A stretch of DNA of 13,726 bases from an uncultured bacterium (GTDB lineage Bacteria > UBA4055): contig CALMWI010000169.1 of NCBI GenBank assembly GCA_937873545.1, positions 1-13,726 of the forward strand. The letters run 5' to 3'. Below are positions 1 through 7,306 of the stretch, piece by piece. Under the pieces are notes generated by a model. The model worked only from the letters and a program-made list of their open reading frames with translations. It searched no databases and was not told the DNA's origin. Every line of letters starts with the position of its first letter. The first letter of the stretch is position 1. The position numbers and the translations under genes were made by a program.

Positions 1-1
1 T

Positions 2-1933
2 GATGTTCTGATACGGACAATATGATCTTATATAATCGAAATATTCTTTTTCGTTAGGGTTTCCCCATTCGTCGTACTCCGATACTGTAGCGGACAAAGT
101 AGAATCCAGCATAGTATTGACTACATCAAGGAAAGGAACTTCAAGCACTGCTGCTTTAAATAAGTCGGGACGTTCGTTCAACGCCGCTCCGACCAACAAC
201 CCGCCGGCGCTGGCTCCGGTTATGATCAGCCTGTCTTTAGATGTATATTGCTTCTCAAAAAGATGTTTTGCGCAGTCAATGAAATCGGAAAAAGTATTTT
301 TCTTTTTTAACAGCATTCCTTCAAAATGCCATTTTTTTCCTTTTTCTATACCGCCTCTGACATGCGCGATGCCAAAGATAAAACCTCTGTCAAGCAGGCT
401 TATTCTTGAAATTGAAAATTCAGGGTCGTTAAAATCTCCGTAAGCGCCGTAACCTTCAAGCAGAAAAGAATTTGTTCCGTCCTGTTTAAACTTGTCTCTT
501 CTGTAAACAAGAGATATCGGAATAGTCTGCCCGTCAGAAGATGGCGCGAATACAAGTTCGGACTTGTACTGTACAGGATCAAAACCGCCGAGAACCCGTT
601 CCTGTTTCAAATATTTTCTTTCTCCGGTATCCATATTGTATTCTATTATGGAATAAGGCGTCGTCATCGATTCATAAACATATCTGTACTGTTTTGAGTC
701 GAACATAGGATTGGATCCGGAATAAACAGCGTAGCAGTTATCGGTGAACTTTAATTCAGGTCCCTGAAGCGATTCATAATCCAGCACTCTTATCGTTCTT
801 TTACCGTTACTGATCTCGGAAACGATAATTTTATCGCTGAAAAGTTCGATATCATCGAGATACACATCGGTTCTGTGTGGTATATATTCCTCCCACTTAT
901 CCGCAAAAGGGAAACTTTCTTTTACCGAAACCACCTTATAGTTGAAAGCTTTGTCAATATTTGTTATAATATAGAAAGTGTCACCTCTGTGGTCCGGGTA
1001 ATATTCTACCCCTTCTTTCCTCGGCATTATAAGATTAAAAAATCCCATCGGGTCTGTGCTTTTAAGATAATGCACTTCCGAAGTGTTCTTATTCGATGCT
1101 CCCATAAAAATATATTTTCTGCTTTTTGTCTTTTCTATCCAGACATAAAATGATTCGTCCTGCTCAGAGTACATCTTTCTGTCGCTTTCAACCGAAGTTC
1201 CCAGAACATGCCTGAAAACTTTGTCTGTCCTGTCATTGTCGTTGACGGTAGTGTAGAAAAATGTATTATTAGATTCTGCCCACTCAACATCGCTGACATT
1301 CTGGAATGTCTCAGGAAAAAGAGTATTTCTTGAAAGGTATTTTATGTATAATGTATATCTTTCATTTCCCGAAGTATCTACTGAATAAGCAAGAAATTTA
1401 TGATCCGGGCTGATCTTATATACACCAAGCTCAAAATAATCATGACCCTTTGCAAGTTCGTTAAGATCTAGAACTATCTGTTCTTCCCTGTCAAGACTCA
1501 ATTGCTTTCTGCAGTAAACCGGATACTGCTTTCCTTCGATCTCCCTTGAATAATAGTAATAATCGTCCATCATTACAGGCACGGACATATCCGTTTGAAG
1601 GATCCTTGCTACGATCTCATTATACAGCTTGTTTTCAAGTTTTGACAGGTTTTTCATGTATTTGTCGGCGTGCTCATTCTCCCTTTTTATCTGATCAAGA
1701 ACTCTCGGGTCTTTCCTTTCCCTGTCCTTCATCCAGGAATAATCGTCATAAAGAAGGCTGCCGTGAACCGAATTTTCAGTTTTTATTTTCAATGCCGCCG
1801 GATAATCCTTTATTATTTCAAAAGCCTGATCTCCCATCACTTCACCGCCTTCACTCTTTATTGCCTGTTTGTCCGTGCAGGAAAATATCGTCACTGCTGC
1901 GGCTATCAGCATTATTTTCTTCAGTTTCATCAT
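2..1933 (-). CDS. ptrB: Oligopeptidase B (S9A serine peptidase), lipoprotein form, C-terminus cut off
   Basis: The frame is open without a break from the ATG at 1933-1931 to the window edge, giving 644 visible residues. An N-terminal signal (Lys-rich start, hydrophobic run IMLIAAAVTIF) ends in a lipobox-like IFSC with Cys19, so the mature protein is probably a lipid-anchored envelope protein. The middle is beta-propeller-like. The peptidase domain then shows RGG at 526-528 followed by the KKWH block, and the nucleophile motif GASAGG with Ser575. The EYDEWGNP stretch (619-626) matches oligopeptidase B rather than prolyl oligopeptidase; its acidic residues sit where the family binds Arg/Lys at P1. 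By family knowledge it cleaves short peptides after basic residues. The catalytic Asp and His should lie in the roughly 80 residues beyond the edge. A GGAG site sits 6 nt before the first of two adjacent ATG codons. Divergent from serC. Confidence 0.9.
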   Translation of the reverse strand, partial: MMKLKKIMLIAAAVTIFSCTDKQAIKSEGGEVMGDQAFEIIKDYPAALKIKTENSVHGSLLYDDYSWMKDRERKDPRVLDQIKRENEHADKYMKNLSKLENKLYNEIVARILQTDMSVPVMMDDYYYYSREIEGKQYPVYCRKQLSLDREEQIVLDLNELAKGHDYFELGVYKISPDHKFLAYSVDTSGNERYTLYIKYLSRNTLFPETFQNVSDVEWAESNNTFFYTTVNDNDRTDKVFRHVLGTSVESDRKMYSEQDESFYVWIEKTKSRKYIFMGASNKNTSEVHYLKSTDPMGFFNLIMPRKEGVEYYPDHRGDTFYIITNIDKAFNYKVVSVKESFPFADKWEEYIPHRTDVYLDDIELFSDKIIVSEISNGKRTIRVLDYESLQGPELKFTDNCYAVYSGSNPMFDSKQYRYVYESMTTPYSIIEYNMDTGERKYLKQERVLGGFDPVQYKSELVFAPSSDGQTIPISLVYRRDKFKQDGTNSFLLEGYGAYGDFNDPEFSISRISLLDRGFIFGIAHVRGGIEKGKKWHFEGMLLKKKNTFSDFIDCAKHLFEKQYTSKDRLIITGASAGGLLVGAALNERPDLFKAAVLEVPFLDVVNTMLDSTLSATVSEYDEWGNPNEKEYFDYIRSYCPYQNI

Positions 1934-2033
1934 ACGATTCTCCCGTTCGATTTATAACTTCATGCTAAAACTAAATAATTGAAAAGGATTTATCAATAAG
2001 AATAATCGCTGTTTTTTGTTTAAAAAATAATTC

Positions 2034-2062
2034 TTGACTTGGCATATACATAAATATAAATT
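2034..2062 (+). promoter_or_regulatory. Candidate sigma70-type promoter of serC-serA
   Basis: TTGACT at 2034-2039 is followed by TATAAA at 2055-2060 (15 bp spacer) or TAAATT at 2057-2062 (17 bp). It lies in the 183-bp divergent gap between the oligopeptidase gene and serC and would give a leader of about 45-50 nt. No equally good promoter was found for the oligopeptidase on the other strand; TTGATA with a weak TAGTTT 17 bp later is the best seen. Confidence 0.5.
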
Positions 2063-2116
2063 GAAGTGCTAAAGAGGTTTATAATGGATAATTTTAACCA
2101 ATAAAAGGAGTCGGAT

Positions 2117-3199
2117 ATGTCAGAAAGAGTGTATAATTTTTCAGCAGGACCGGGAGTTTTACCCGAGGCGGTTCTGAAAAAAGCGGCGGAACAGATGTTG
2201 AATTATGAAGGTTCCGGAATGTCAGTGATGGAAATGAGCCACAGATCCAAAGTTTATCAGTCGATTATTGACGGGGCTGAAAAGTCTTTAAGAGAACTGA
2301 TGAATATTCCTGCGAACTATAAAGTCCTTTTCCTACAGGGCGGAGCCTCACTGCAGTTCGCTATGGTTCCCCTGAACTTTATGAAAAACAACAAAGCCGA
2401 TTACATTAATACCGGCGAGTGGTCAACCAAAGCGATAAATGAAGCAAAAAGATACGGCGATGTGAAAGTGGTCGCTTCGTCCGAAGCAGAAGTTTTCAAT
2501 CACCTTCCTGTTGTAAATGAAAATGAGTTCAGAGCAGATGCAGACTATGTTCACATGACTTCGAACAACACTATCTTCGGAACATCATGGAAAAAATACC
2601 CGAATGTAAAAGGCAAACCGCTCGTTGTGGACATGTCTTCCGACATTCTTTCCAAAGTGATAGATGTGAATGATTTTGCTATGATATACGCAGGCGCTCA
2701 GAAAAACATCGGTCCCGCAGGTGTGACAGTAGTAATTATTAGAGATGATATGGTCGAATATTCAAGACCAGAAACACCTACAATGCTTAAATATAAAACT
2801 CATGTTGACGGCGGATCTATGTTCAATACTCCTCCGACTTACGGAATTTATATCGCTAAGCTGGGATTTGAGCATCTTTTGAGCATCGGCGGAGTTCCGG
2901 CCATAGAAAAGATAAACAAACAAAAAGCCGCAATGCTTTATGAAGTGCTTGACAACTCCAAACTTTTCAAATGCCATGTTCAGAATAAAGAAGACCGCTC
3001 GATAATGAACATTCCTTTCAGAACGGCTTCGGATGACCTTGACAAAAAATTCCTTGCAGATGCCGCTAAAGAAGGTCTTGTAACATTGAGCGGACATAAA
3101 AAGACAGGCGGAATGAGAGCCAGCATATATAACGCAATGCCTGTTGAAGGTGTTGAAAAACTGGCTGCTTTCATAAAGAAATTTGACAAAGAAAATTAA
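2117..3199 (+). CDS. serC: Phosphoserine aminotransferase SerC
   Basis: A PLP enzyme that transfers an amino group from glutamate to 3-phosphohydroxypyruvate, giving phosphoserine; second step of the phosphorylated serine pathway, cytoplasmic. At 360 residues it has the usual family length. Visible landmarks are the N-terminal YNFSAGPGVLP, the substrate-binding HRS (42-44), GGAS (75-78), TSNNTIFGT (148-156), and the PLP lysine in AGAQKNIGPAG, Lys196. The start is fixed by AAAAGGAG about 6 nt upstream. The stop is followed after 24 bp by serA, which has its own AAAGGAG, so the two are almost certainly one transcript. The gene looks complete and ordinary. Confidence 0.97.
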   Translation: MSERVYNFSAGPGVLPEAVLKKAAEQMLNYEGSGMSVMEMSHRSKVYQSIIDGAEKSLRELMNIPANYKVLFLQGGASLQFAMVPLNFMKNNKADYINTGEWSTKAINEAKRYGDVKVVASSEAEVFNHLPVVNENEFRADADYVHMTSNNTIFGTSWKKYPNVKGKPLVVDMSSDILSKVIDVNDFAMIYAGAQKNIGPAGVTVVIIRDDMVEYSRPETPTMLKYKTHVDGGSMFNTPPTYGIYIAKLGFEHLLSIGGVPAIEKINKQKAAMLYEVLDNSKLFKCHVQNKEDRSIMNIPFRTASDDLDKKFLADAAKEGLVTLSGHKKTGGMRASIYNAMPVEGVEKLAAFIKKFDKEN

Positions 3200-3223
3200 A
3201 TAATCTCTATAAAGGAGTGTCGC

Positions 3224-4150
3224 ATGTCAAAAAAAGTACTTCTCGCTACTGAAAAACCGTTCGCAAAAGTAGCCGTTGACGGAATTTCAAAGATATTTGA
3301 GAAAGCAGGTTACGAACTTATTAAACTTCAAAAATATACAGACAAAGCTGATCTTCTTAAAGCTGTAGAGAACGCGGATGCAATGATAATCAGAAGCGAC
3401 AAGGCTGATGCTGAAGTTATTGCGGCATCAAAAGCTTTGAAAATAATCGTAAGAGCCGGTGCGGGATACGATAATATCGATCTGAAAGCTGCTACAGAAA
3501 AAGGCATCTGCGCCCAGAATACACCGGGTCAGAACTCCAACGCGGTCGCTGAGCTTGCGATAGGTTTCATGCTCTACATGGCAAGGAACAGATTCACTGA
3601 AGGCAACGGAAGCGAACTTAAAGGTAAAAAGCTCGGTATCCATGCGTACGGCAATGTCGGAAGGCTCGTAGCGAATATAGCTAAAGGATTCGGCATGGAG
3701 ATCTGCGCTTTCGATCCGTTCGTTGAAAAAGCTAAAATGCAGGCTGAAGGCGTAAAAGTATTTGATTCGATCGAAGAACTTTACAGCCAGTGCGATTATG
3801 TTTCTCTTCACATCCCTGCGAATGACAAGACTAAAAAATCAATTAATTACGATCTGATGTCTAAAATGAAAAAGGGTGCAGCTCTTATCAATACCGCCAG
3901 AAAAGAAGTCATATGCGAAGAAGGCTTAAAAAAGATCATGGCTGAGAGAGAAGACCTCAAATACGCTACGGATATAGCTCCCGACTGCCACGCTGAGATA
4001 GTTGAAAAACTCGGCAACAGATATCATGCGACCAAGAAAAAAATGGGAGCAGAGACTTCTGAAGCGAACATTAACGCGGGGCTAGCTGCAGCTAACCAGA
4101 TCGTCAGTTTCTTTGAAAAAGGCGACAGAACATTCCAGGTAAACAAATAG
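3224..4150 (+). CDS. serA: D-3-phosphoglycerate dehydrogenase SerA, short type III with Lys for the catalytic His
   Basis: Oxidises 3-phosphoglycerate to 3-phosphohydroxypyruvate with NAD, the first step of serine synthesis, feeding SerC. It has 308 residues and only the substrate- and nucleotide-binding domains; there is no ACT or other regulatory C-terminal domain, so feedback inhibition by serine through ACT is not expected. Landmarks are VRAGAGYDNID (76-86), NTPGQNSNAVAELA (99-112), a Rossmann turn AYGNVG (141-146) with Ala for the first Gly of GxGxxG, and NTARKE with catalytic Arg226. The normal catalytic TPH..G motif is replaced by TKKKMG (270-275), placing Lys (272 or 273) at the His position. 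This matches the type IIIK form known from Entamoeba histolytica and, from memory, Bacteroides SerA. AAAGGAG lies 8 nt before the ATG. Confidence 0.95.
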   Translation: MSKKVLLATEKPFAKVAVDGISKIFEKAGYELIKLQKYTDKADLLKAVENADAMIIRSDKADAEVIAASKALKIIVRAGAGYDNIDLKAATEKGICAQNTPGQNSNAVAELAIGFMLYMARNRFTEGNGSELKGKKLGIHAYGNVGRLVANIAKGFGMEICAFDPFVEKAKMQAEGVKVFDSIEELYSQCDYVSLHIPANDKTKKSINYDLMSKMKKGAALINTARKEVICEEGLKKIMAEREDLKYATDIAPDCHAEIVEKLGNRYHATKKKMGAETSEANINAGLAAANQIVSFFEKGDRTFQVNK

Positions 4151-4170
4151 ATTTTATTTTTTTTATACTT

Positions 4171-4199
4171 AAAAGGCGGTCTTCTGATCGCCTTTTTTT
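4171..4199 (+). terminator. Rho-independent terminator of serC-serA
   Basis: An 11-bp stem is formed by 4171-4181 (AAAAGGCGGTC) and 4186-4196 (GATCGCCTTTT), with one G-T wobble, a 4-nt TTCT loop, and a T7 tract through 4199. It begins 20 nt after the serA stop. Confidence 0.92.
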
Positions 4200-4407
4200 A
4201 TTGACACACGACTCCGACGGTCAAGAAACTTATGACACTGCCCGAAAGTTGATTTCTGGGCTTACGGTATTTTTACCTAAAAATCCATATGTCCAAAAGA
4301 CGGACGATGTATTTTCTAAACGATAAAAAACACTTACGCCTTGATCATAAATCACTTTATGGGCAGTTTACATAAGCTTTTTTGACTATCAAAGAAAGTG
4401 ATTGAAT
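4199..4407. repeat. Imperfect inverted-repeat element in the serA-mutL gap
   Basis: This is the main content of the 306-bp gene-free stretch 4151-4456, apart from the serA terminator and mutL promoter. The left arm (about 4216-4256) and the reverse complement of the right arm (about 4348-4390) share, in order, GA..GTCAA.AA, CTTATG, ACTGCCC, AAAG and TGATTT, roughly three quarters identical by hand alignment with a few 1-nt gaps. Weaker similarity may extend outwards to 4199 and 4407. Smaller hairpins sit inside: GCCCGAAA/TTTCTGGGC at 4240-4261 and GTCC/GGAC near 4291-4305. No open frame of useful size is present. It could be a decayed miniature inverted-repeat element or a structured regulatory region; the sequence alone does not decide. 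Confidence 0.55.
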
Positions 4408-4430
4408 ATATCTTATTTTTTTCTTATAAT
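4402..4430 (+). promoter_or_regulatory. Sigma70-type promoter of mutL-miaA
   Basis: TTGAAT at 4402-4407, a 17-bp spacer, and a perfect TATAAT at 4425-4430. Initiation near 4437 would leave a leader of only about 20 nt. A second TTGACT at 4382-4387 has only a poor -10 (AATATA at 17 bp). The -35 box touches the outer edge of the inverted repeat. Confidence 0.75.
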
Positions 4431-4456
4431 TCTATTCCTTAAAATAACGGAATGTT

Positions 4457-6199
4457 ATGAGCAGCGACATAATAAAAATATTACCCGATAATCTGATAAA
4501 CAAGATCGCAGCGGGCGAAGTGGTGGAACGGCCTGTTTCTGTAGTGAAAGAGCTGGTCGAGAACTCTCTTGACGCCGGAGCTGAGAATATTTATATTGAA
4601 GTAAAAGACGGCGGAAAATCCTACATCGAGATTTCTGATGACGGCAGGGGTATGGATGAAAGCAATCTCCTTTTAGCCTTTGAAAGACACGCGACTTCTA
4701 AGATCAGCGCGTTCGATGACCTTCAGAAGATCTCCACAATGGGATTTCGCGGTGAAGCGCTGCCAAGCATAGCATCAGTATCTATGGTGGAAGCTGTATC
4801 GAAACCGAAAGGCGCGTCTGACGGAACAATGGTAGTAATAAAAGGCGGAACTATATCCGAAGTAAAACCCTCACCTTCAAAGTATTCAACTCAGATCAAG
4901 ATCAGATCGCTTTTCTTTAATGTGCCTGCCCGTAAAAAATTCCTGAGCTTTGACGACAGGGAATACAAATCCATCTATACTTATTTTAAAAAAGTATCGG
5001 TTTCCAGACCTGATATAGGGTTCAAGTTCATTAACAATGAAAAGACGGTTTTCGATCTAAAACCCCAAAACCTGAAGGAAAGAATTAGCGCTGTTTTCAG
5101 CGAGATTGATCAGGACGAGCTGATAAAAACCGACAATTCACTGGGGAATTATTCTGTCTCAGGCTACATCGGTAAAGCCGGGCTTGCGAGAAAATTTAAA
5201 GATAACCAGTTCCTGTTCATCAACGGCAGAATAGTTGAAAGTAAAATGGCCAGCTTTAACATAGTTAACATGTATCAGAACCTGATCGAAAGCGGATATT
5301 ACCCTTTCTACATTCTTTTTATCAATATGCCGGCGCATGAAGTTGATGTGAACGTTCATCCTTCAAAACTGACCGTAAAATTCGCTGATGAGCAGAAAGT
5401 CAAAAGGCTGATAACAGAAGCTGTAGGAAATTCATTGAAAGAATCTTCATCAATAACAGCATTAACATCTCAAAAAGAATCAAAAGAGCATCTTTACGAA
5501 CCTGTGGCATTACCTTCGATGCAGGTAAAGGAACAAACAATTTCCTACTCATCAAAACCGGAAGAAAAATTTTACAGGCCTGAAAAAGATAACATTGGAA
5601 TTAAAGTTCTCAAAATAAACAATGAGCTTATCGTTTCAGAGAATATCTGGCAGTTGCATAACCGGTATATTCTGATCCAGGTAGAATCAGGCGCGCTTAT
5701 AATAGATCAGCATGTTGCGCATGAAAGAATTCTCTACGAAAAAGCTATCAAGGCTTTTGCGGACAGCCCAATGCCTTCAGATGTACTCCTATTCCCTGTA
5801 AAAGTGGAGCTTTCATTTGAAGACAGACTTATTGTAAATGAAGTAAAAGAATATCTCAATAAAATAGGATTCATTTTAAGCGAATTCGGGCAGAATACCT
5901 TTATCATCGAAGAAACACCGATGGGCTTAGTGTCCGGAGATGAAAAAAAGGAACTACTCGATCTTATTGACAACTATAAACTTTACCGAAAGAATAAAAT
6001 GGATTCTATGGAATCTGTAGCGGCATCGTATTCCTGCAAAAGAGCAATAAAGGCAGGTCAGAAGCTTTCTAAAGACGAGATGCTTGATCTTATCAATGAA
6101 CTTTTTCAGTGCGAATTTCCTCATGTCTGTCCTCACGGGCGTCCAATTATAATCGACCTTTCGATAAGAGAACTCAATAAACGGTTCAAGAGGGAATAA
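4457..6199 (+). CDS. mutL: DNA mismatch repair protein MutL, endonuclease type
   Basis: Couples MutS mismatch recognition to strand incision. At 580 residues it is a full-length MutL. The N-terminal GHKL ATPase shows KELVEN (31-36; Glu32 and Asn36 match the catalytic and Mg-binding residues of E. coli), DGRGM (62-66), GFRGEAL (96-102) and FFNVPARKKFL (153-163). A charged, low-conservation linker covers about 325-375. The C-terminal dimerisation and nuclease domain carries DQHVAHERILYE (417-428), a form of DQHA(X)2E(X)4E with Val420 for Ala, plus SCKRAIKA (526-533), CPHGRP (558-563) and the terminal F-K-R (577-579). These motifs predict a metal-dependent nicking activity, so no MutH should be needed. 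No strong Shine-Dalgarno site; GGA lies about 6 nt upstream. miaA follows after 1 nt. Confidence 0.97.
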   Translation: MSSDIIKILPDNLINKIAAGEVVERPVSVVKELVENSLDAGAENIYIEVKDGGKSYIEISDDGRGMDESNLLLAFERHATSKISAFDDLQKISTMGFRGEALPSIASVSMVEAVSKPKGASDGTMVVIKGGTISEVKPSPSKYSTQIKIRSLFFNVPARKKFLSFDDREYKSIYTYFKKVSVSRPDIGFKFINNEKTVFDLKPQNLKERISAVFSEIDQDELIKTDNSLGNYSVSGYIGKAGLARKFKDNQFLFINGRIVESKMASFNIVNMYQNLIESGYYPFYILFINMPAHEVDVNVHPSKLTVKFADEQKVKRLITEAVGNSLKESSSITALTSQKESKEHLYEPVALPSMQVKEQTISYSSKPEEKFYRPEKDNIGIKVLKINNELIVSENIWQLHNRYILIQVESGALIIDQHVAHERILYEKAIKAFADSPMPSDVLLFPVKVELSFEDRLIVNEVKEYLNKIGFILSEFGQNTFIIEETPMGLVSGDEKKELLDLIDNYKLYRKNKMDSMESVAASYSCKRAIKAGQKLSKDEMLDLINELFQCEFPHVCPHGRPIIIDLSIRELNKRFKRE

Positions 6200-6200
6200 A

Positions 6201-7124
6201 ATGCCCTCTTGCGATATCTCCAAATTAAAAATACCGGTAATATGCGGGCCCACTGCCGCGGGTAAAACTTCAGTCGCGCTCAGATTAGCTGAAAAGTACG
6301 GTTATGAAATAATCTCTGCTGATTCCAGACAGATGGTCAGGGAAATGAACATCGGAACGGCAAAGCCCAACTTAGAAGAACTCAGTCGCGCTCAACATCA
6401 CTTCATTGATATAATCGATCCTGACAATGAAATCTACAATTCATATGTTTATGGAAATGAAGTGCGTAACCTGCTTTCAAAGATATATTCGGAGGGAAAG
6501 AAAGCTCTCATCTGCGGCGGGAGCGGACTTTATATTCAATCAGCCGTTCACGGATTTTTTGAAGACTTGGGAATTGATGACTCTGAAAAACTTGAATACA
6601 GAAAAGAAATTGAATCAATTGAGACTGGCAAACTACATGAACAGCTGAAAATTATCGATCCCGATTATGCTCAAATCATACCTTCAACGAACAAGCAGCG
6701 AATTTACCGCGCACTGGAAGTCTATCATTTTACCGGAAGAAAAATATCGGAGCTTCATTCCGGACATCAGCCTGATCAGTTTTTCCAGCCGGTTTATCTA
6801 GGTATAAATTTTGAACGAGAGAAGCTCTACAAAGCTATAAATGACCGCGTTTTGATGATGATCGAAGCCGGACTTATCGAAGAAGTTGAAAGGCTGGCGA
6901 ATAAATACGGCTCTGGTCTAAAAAGATTCAAGAAAACCATCGGTTATAAAGAAGTCATAGAATTTCTGAATGGAAATATTGATAAAGATACAATGATCGA
7001 TGAAATTCAGAAGAATACGCGCCATTTCGCCAAGCGCCAGATCACTTGGTTCAAAAGGAACGAAGGTATGAACTGGTTTGATCCTGGACAGATAAATGAA
7101 ATTCAATCACTTTTAATATGGTAA
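6201..7124 (+). CDS. miaA: tRNA dimethylallyltransferase MiaA
   Basis: Transfers a dimethylallyl group to N6 of A37 in tRNAs that read codons beginning with U, the first step toward ms2i6A; cytoplasmic. It has 307 residues, normal for the family. Motifs are the P-loop GPTAAGKT (16-23), DSRQ (41-44) with the substrate-handling Asp, GTAKP (52-56), HHFID (66-70), GGSGLYIQ (106-113), then KQRIYRALEVY and the C-terminal RHFAKRQITWFKRN block. The ATG lies 1 nt after the mutL stop, with AGAGGG at the end of mutL as ribosome site, so translation is coupled. The mutL-miaA pairing is also found in E. coli and many other bacteria, which supports both calls. It is closed by the terminator at 7136-7162. 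Confidence 0.97.
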   Translation: MPSCDISKLKIPVICGPTAAGKTSVALRLAEKYGYEIISADSRQMVREMNIGTAKPNLEELSRAQHHFIDIIDPDNEIYNSYVYGNEVRNLLSKIYSEGKKALICGGSGLYIQSAVHGFFEDLGIDDSEKLEYRKEIESIETGKLHEQLKIIDPDYAQIIPSTNKQRIYRALEVYHFTGRKISELHSGHQPDQFFQPVYLGINFEREKLYKAINDRVLMMIEAGLIEEVERLANKYGSGLKRFKKTIGYKEVIEFLNGNIDKDTMIDEIQKNTRHFAKRQITWFKRNEGMNWFDPGQINEIQSLLIW

Positions 7125-7135
7125 CCCGGAAATAA

Positions 7136-7162
7136 AAAAACCGCAGTTTTTCTGCGGTTTTT
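7136..7162. terminator. Bidirectional terminator between miaA and tRNA-Asn
   Basis: Stem 7136-7146 (AAAAACCGCAG) pairs with 7152-7162 (CTGCGGTTTTT) around a T5 loop. On the plus strand it ends in a T tract after miaA. On the minus strand the A7 tract at 7134-7140 becomes a T tract after the hairpin, so it can also stop transcription coming from the tRNA 4 bp away. Confidence 0.9.
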
Positions 7163-7166
7163 GATG

Positions 7167-7239
7167 CGGGAGATGAGGGACTCGAACCCCCGACAAACTG
7201 GTTAACAGCCAGTTGCTCTACCGACTGAGCTAAGCTCCC
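7167..7239 (-). tRNA. tRNA-Asn(GTT)
   Basis: The minus strand folds into a full 73-nt cloverleaf. The D stem is GCTC/GAGC with U8, A14 and G18-G19 in place. The anticodon stem ACTGG/CCAGT encloses CTGTTAA, anticodon GTT, reading AAC/AAU. The T stem GGGGG/CCCTC encloses TTCGAGT, and the discriminator is G73. The acceptor stem GGGAGCT/ATCTCCC has one C6-U67 mismatch. CCA is not encoded (the genome continues CAT), so it must be added after transcription. Convergent with miaA. Confidence 0.97.
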
Positions 7240-7256
7240 GTCTTTGAAGAGCCGTA

Positions 7257-7285
7257 AATATACTAATTCCGATTTTTTTTGTCAA
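7257..7285 (-). promoter_or_regulatory. Sigma70-type promoter of tRNA-Asn
   Basis: On the minus strand, consensus TTGACA (7285-7280), a 17-bp spacer beginning with an A7 run, and TATATT (7262-7257). Initiation near 7250 would give a leader of about 10 nt. The near-consensus match suits a stable-RNA gene. Confidence 0.85.
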
Positions 7286-7306
7286 CTGGAAATTTGCTTA
7301 AATTTC

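Noticed and set aside
1546..1968. Plus-strand open frames of 95-140 codons opposite the oligopeptidase gene
   Set aside because: They are antisense to an uninterrupted, motif-bearing gene, lack ribosome sites and have low-complexity, Cys/Ser/Phe-rich translations.
2762..3811. Minus-strand open frames inside serC and serA (up to 127 codons)
   Set aside because: Mirror frames of well-supported genes; no family features and no start signals.
3224..4150. SerA as a truncated or inactivated pseudogene, given its short length and missing catalytic His
   Set aside because: The short domain layout and the Lys substitution are features of a known functional subclass, and the frame, ribosome site and terminator are intact.
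4201..4235. Extra promoter starting with TTGACA at 4201
   Set aside because: No -10 box at a workable distance; the nearest TTATGA is 23 bp away.
4199..4407. Riboswitch controlling mutL
   Set aside because: The best mutL promoter lies at the downstream edge of the element, so the structure would not be in the main mRNA, and no known aptamer core was recognised.
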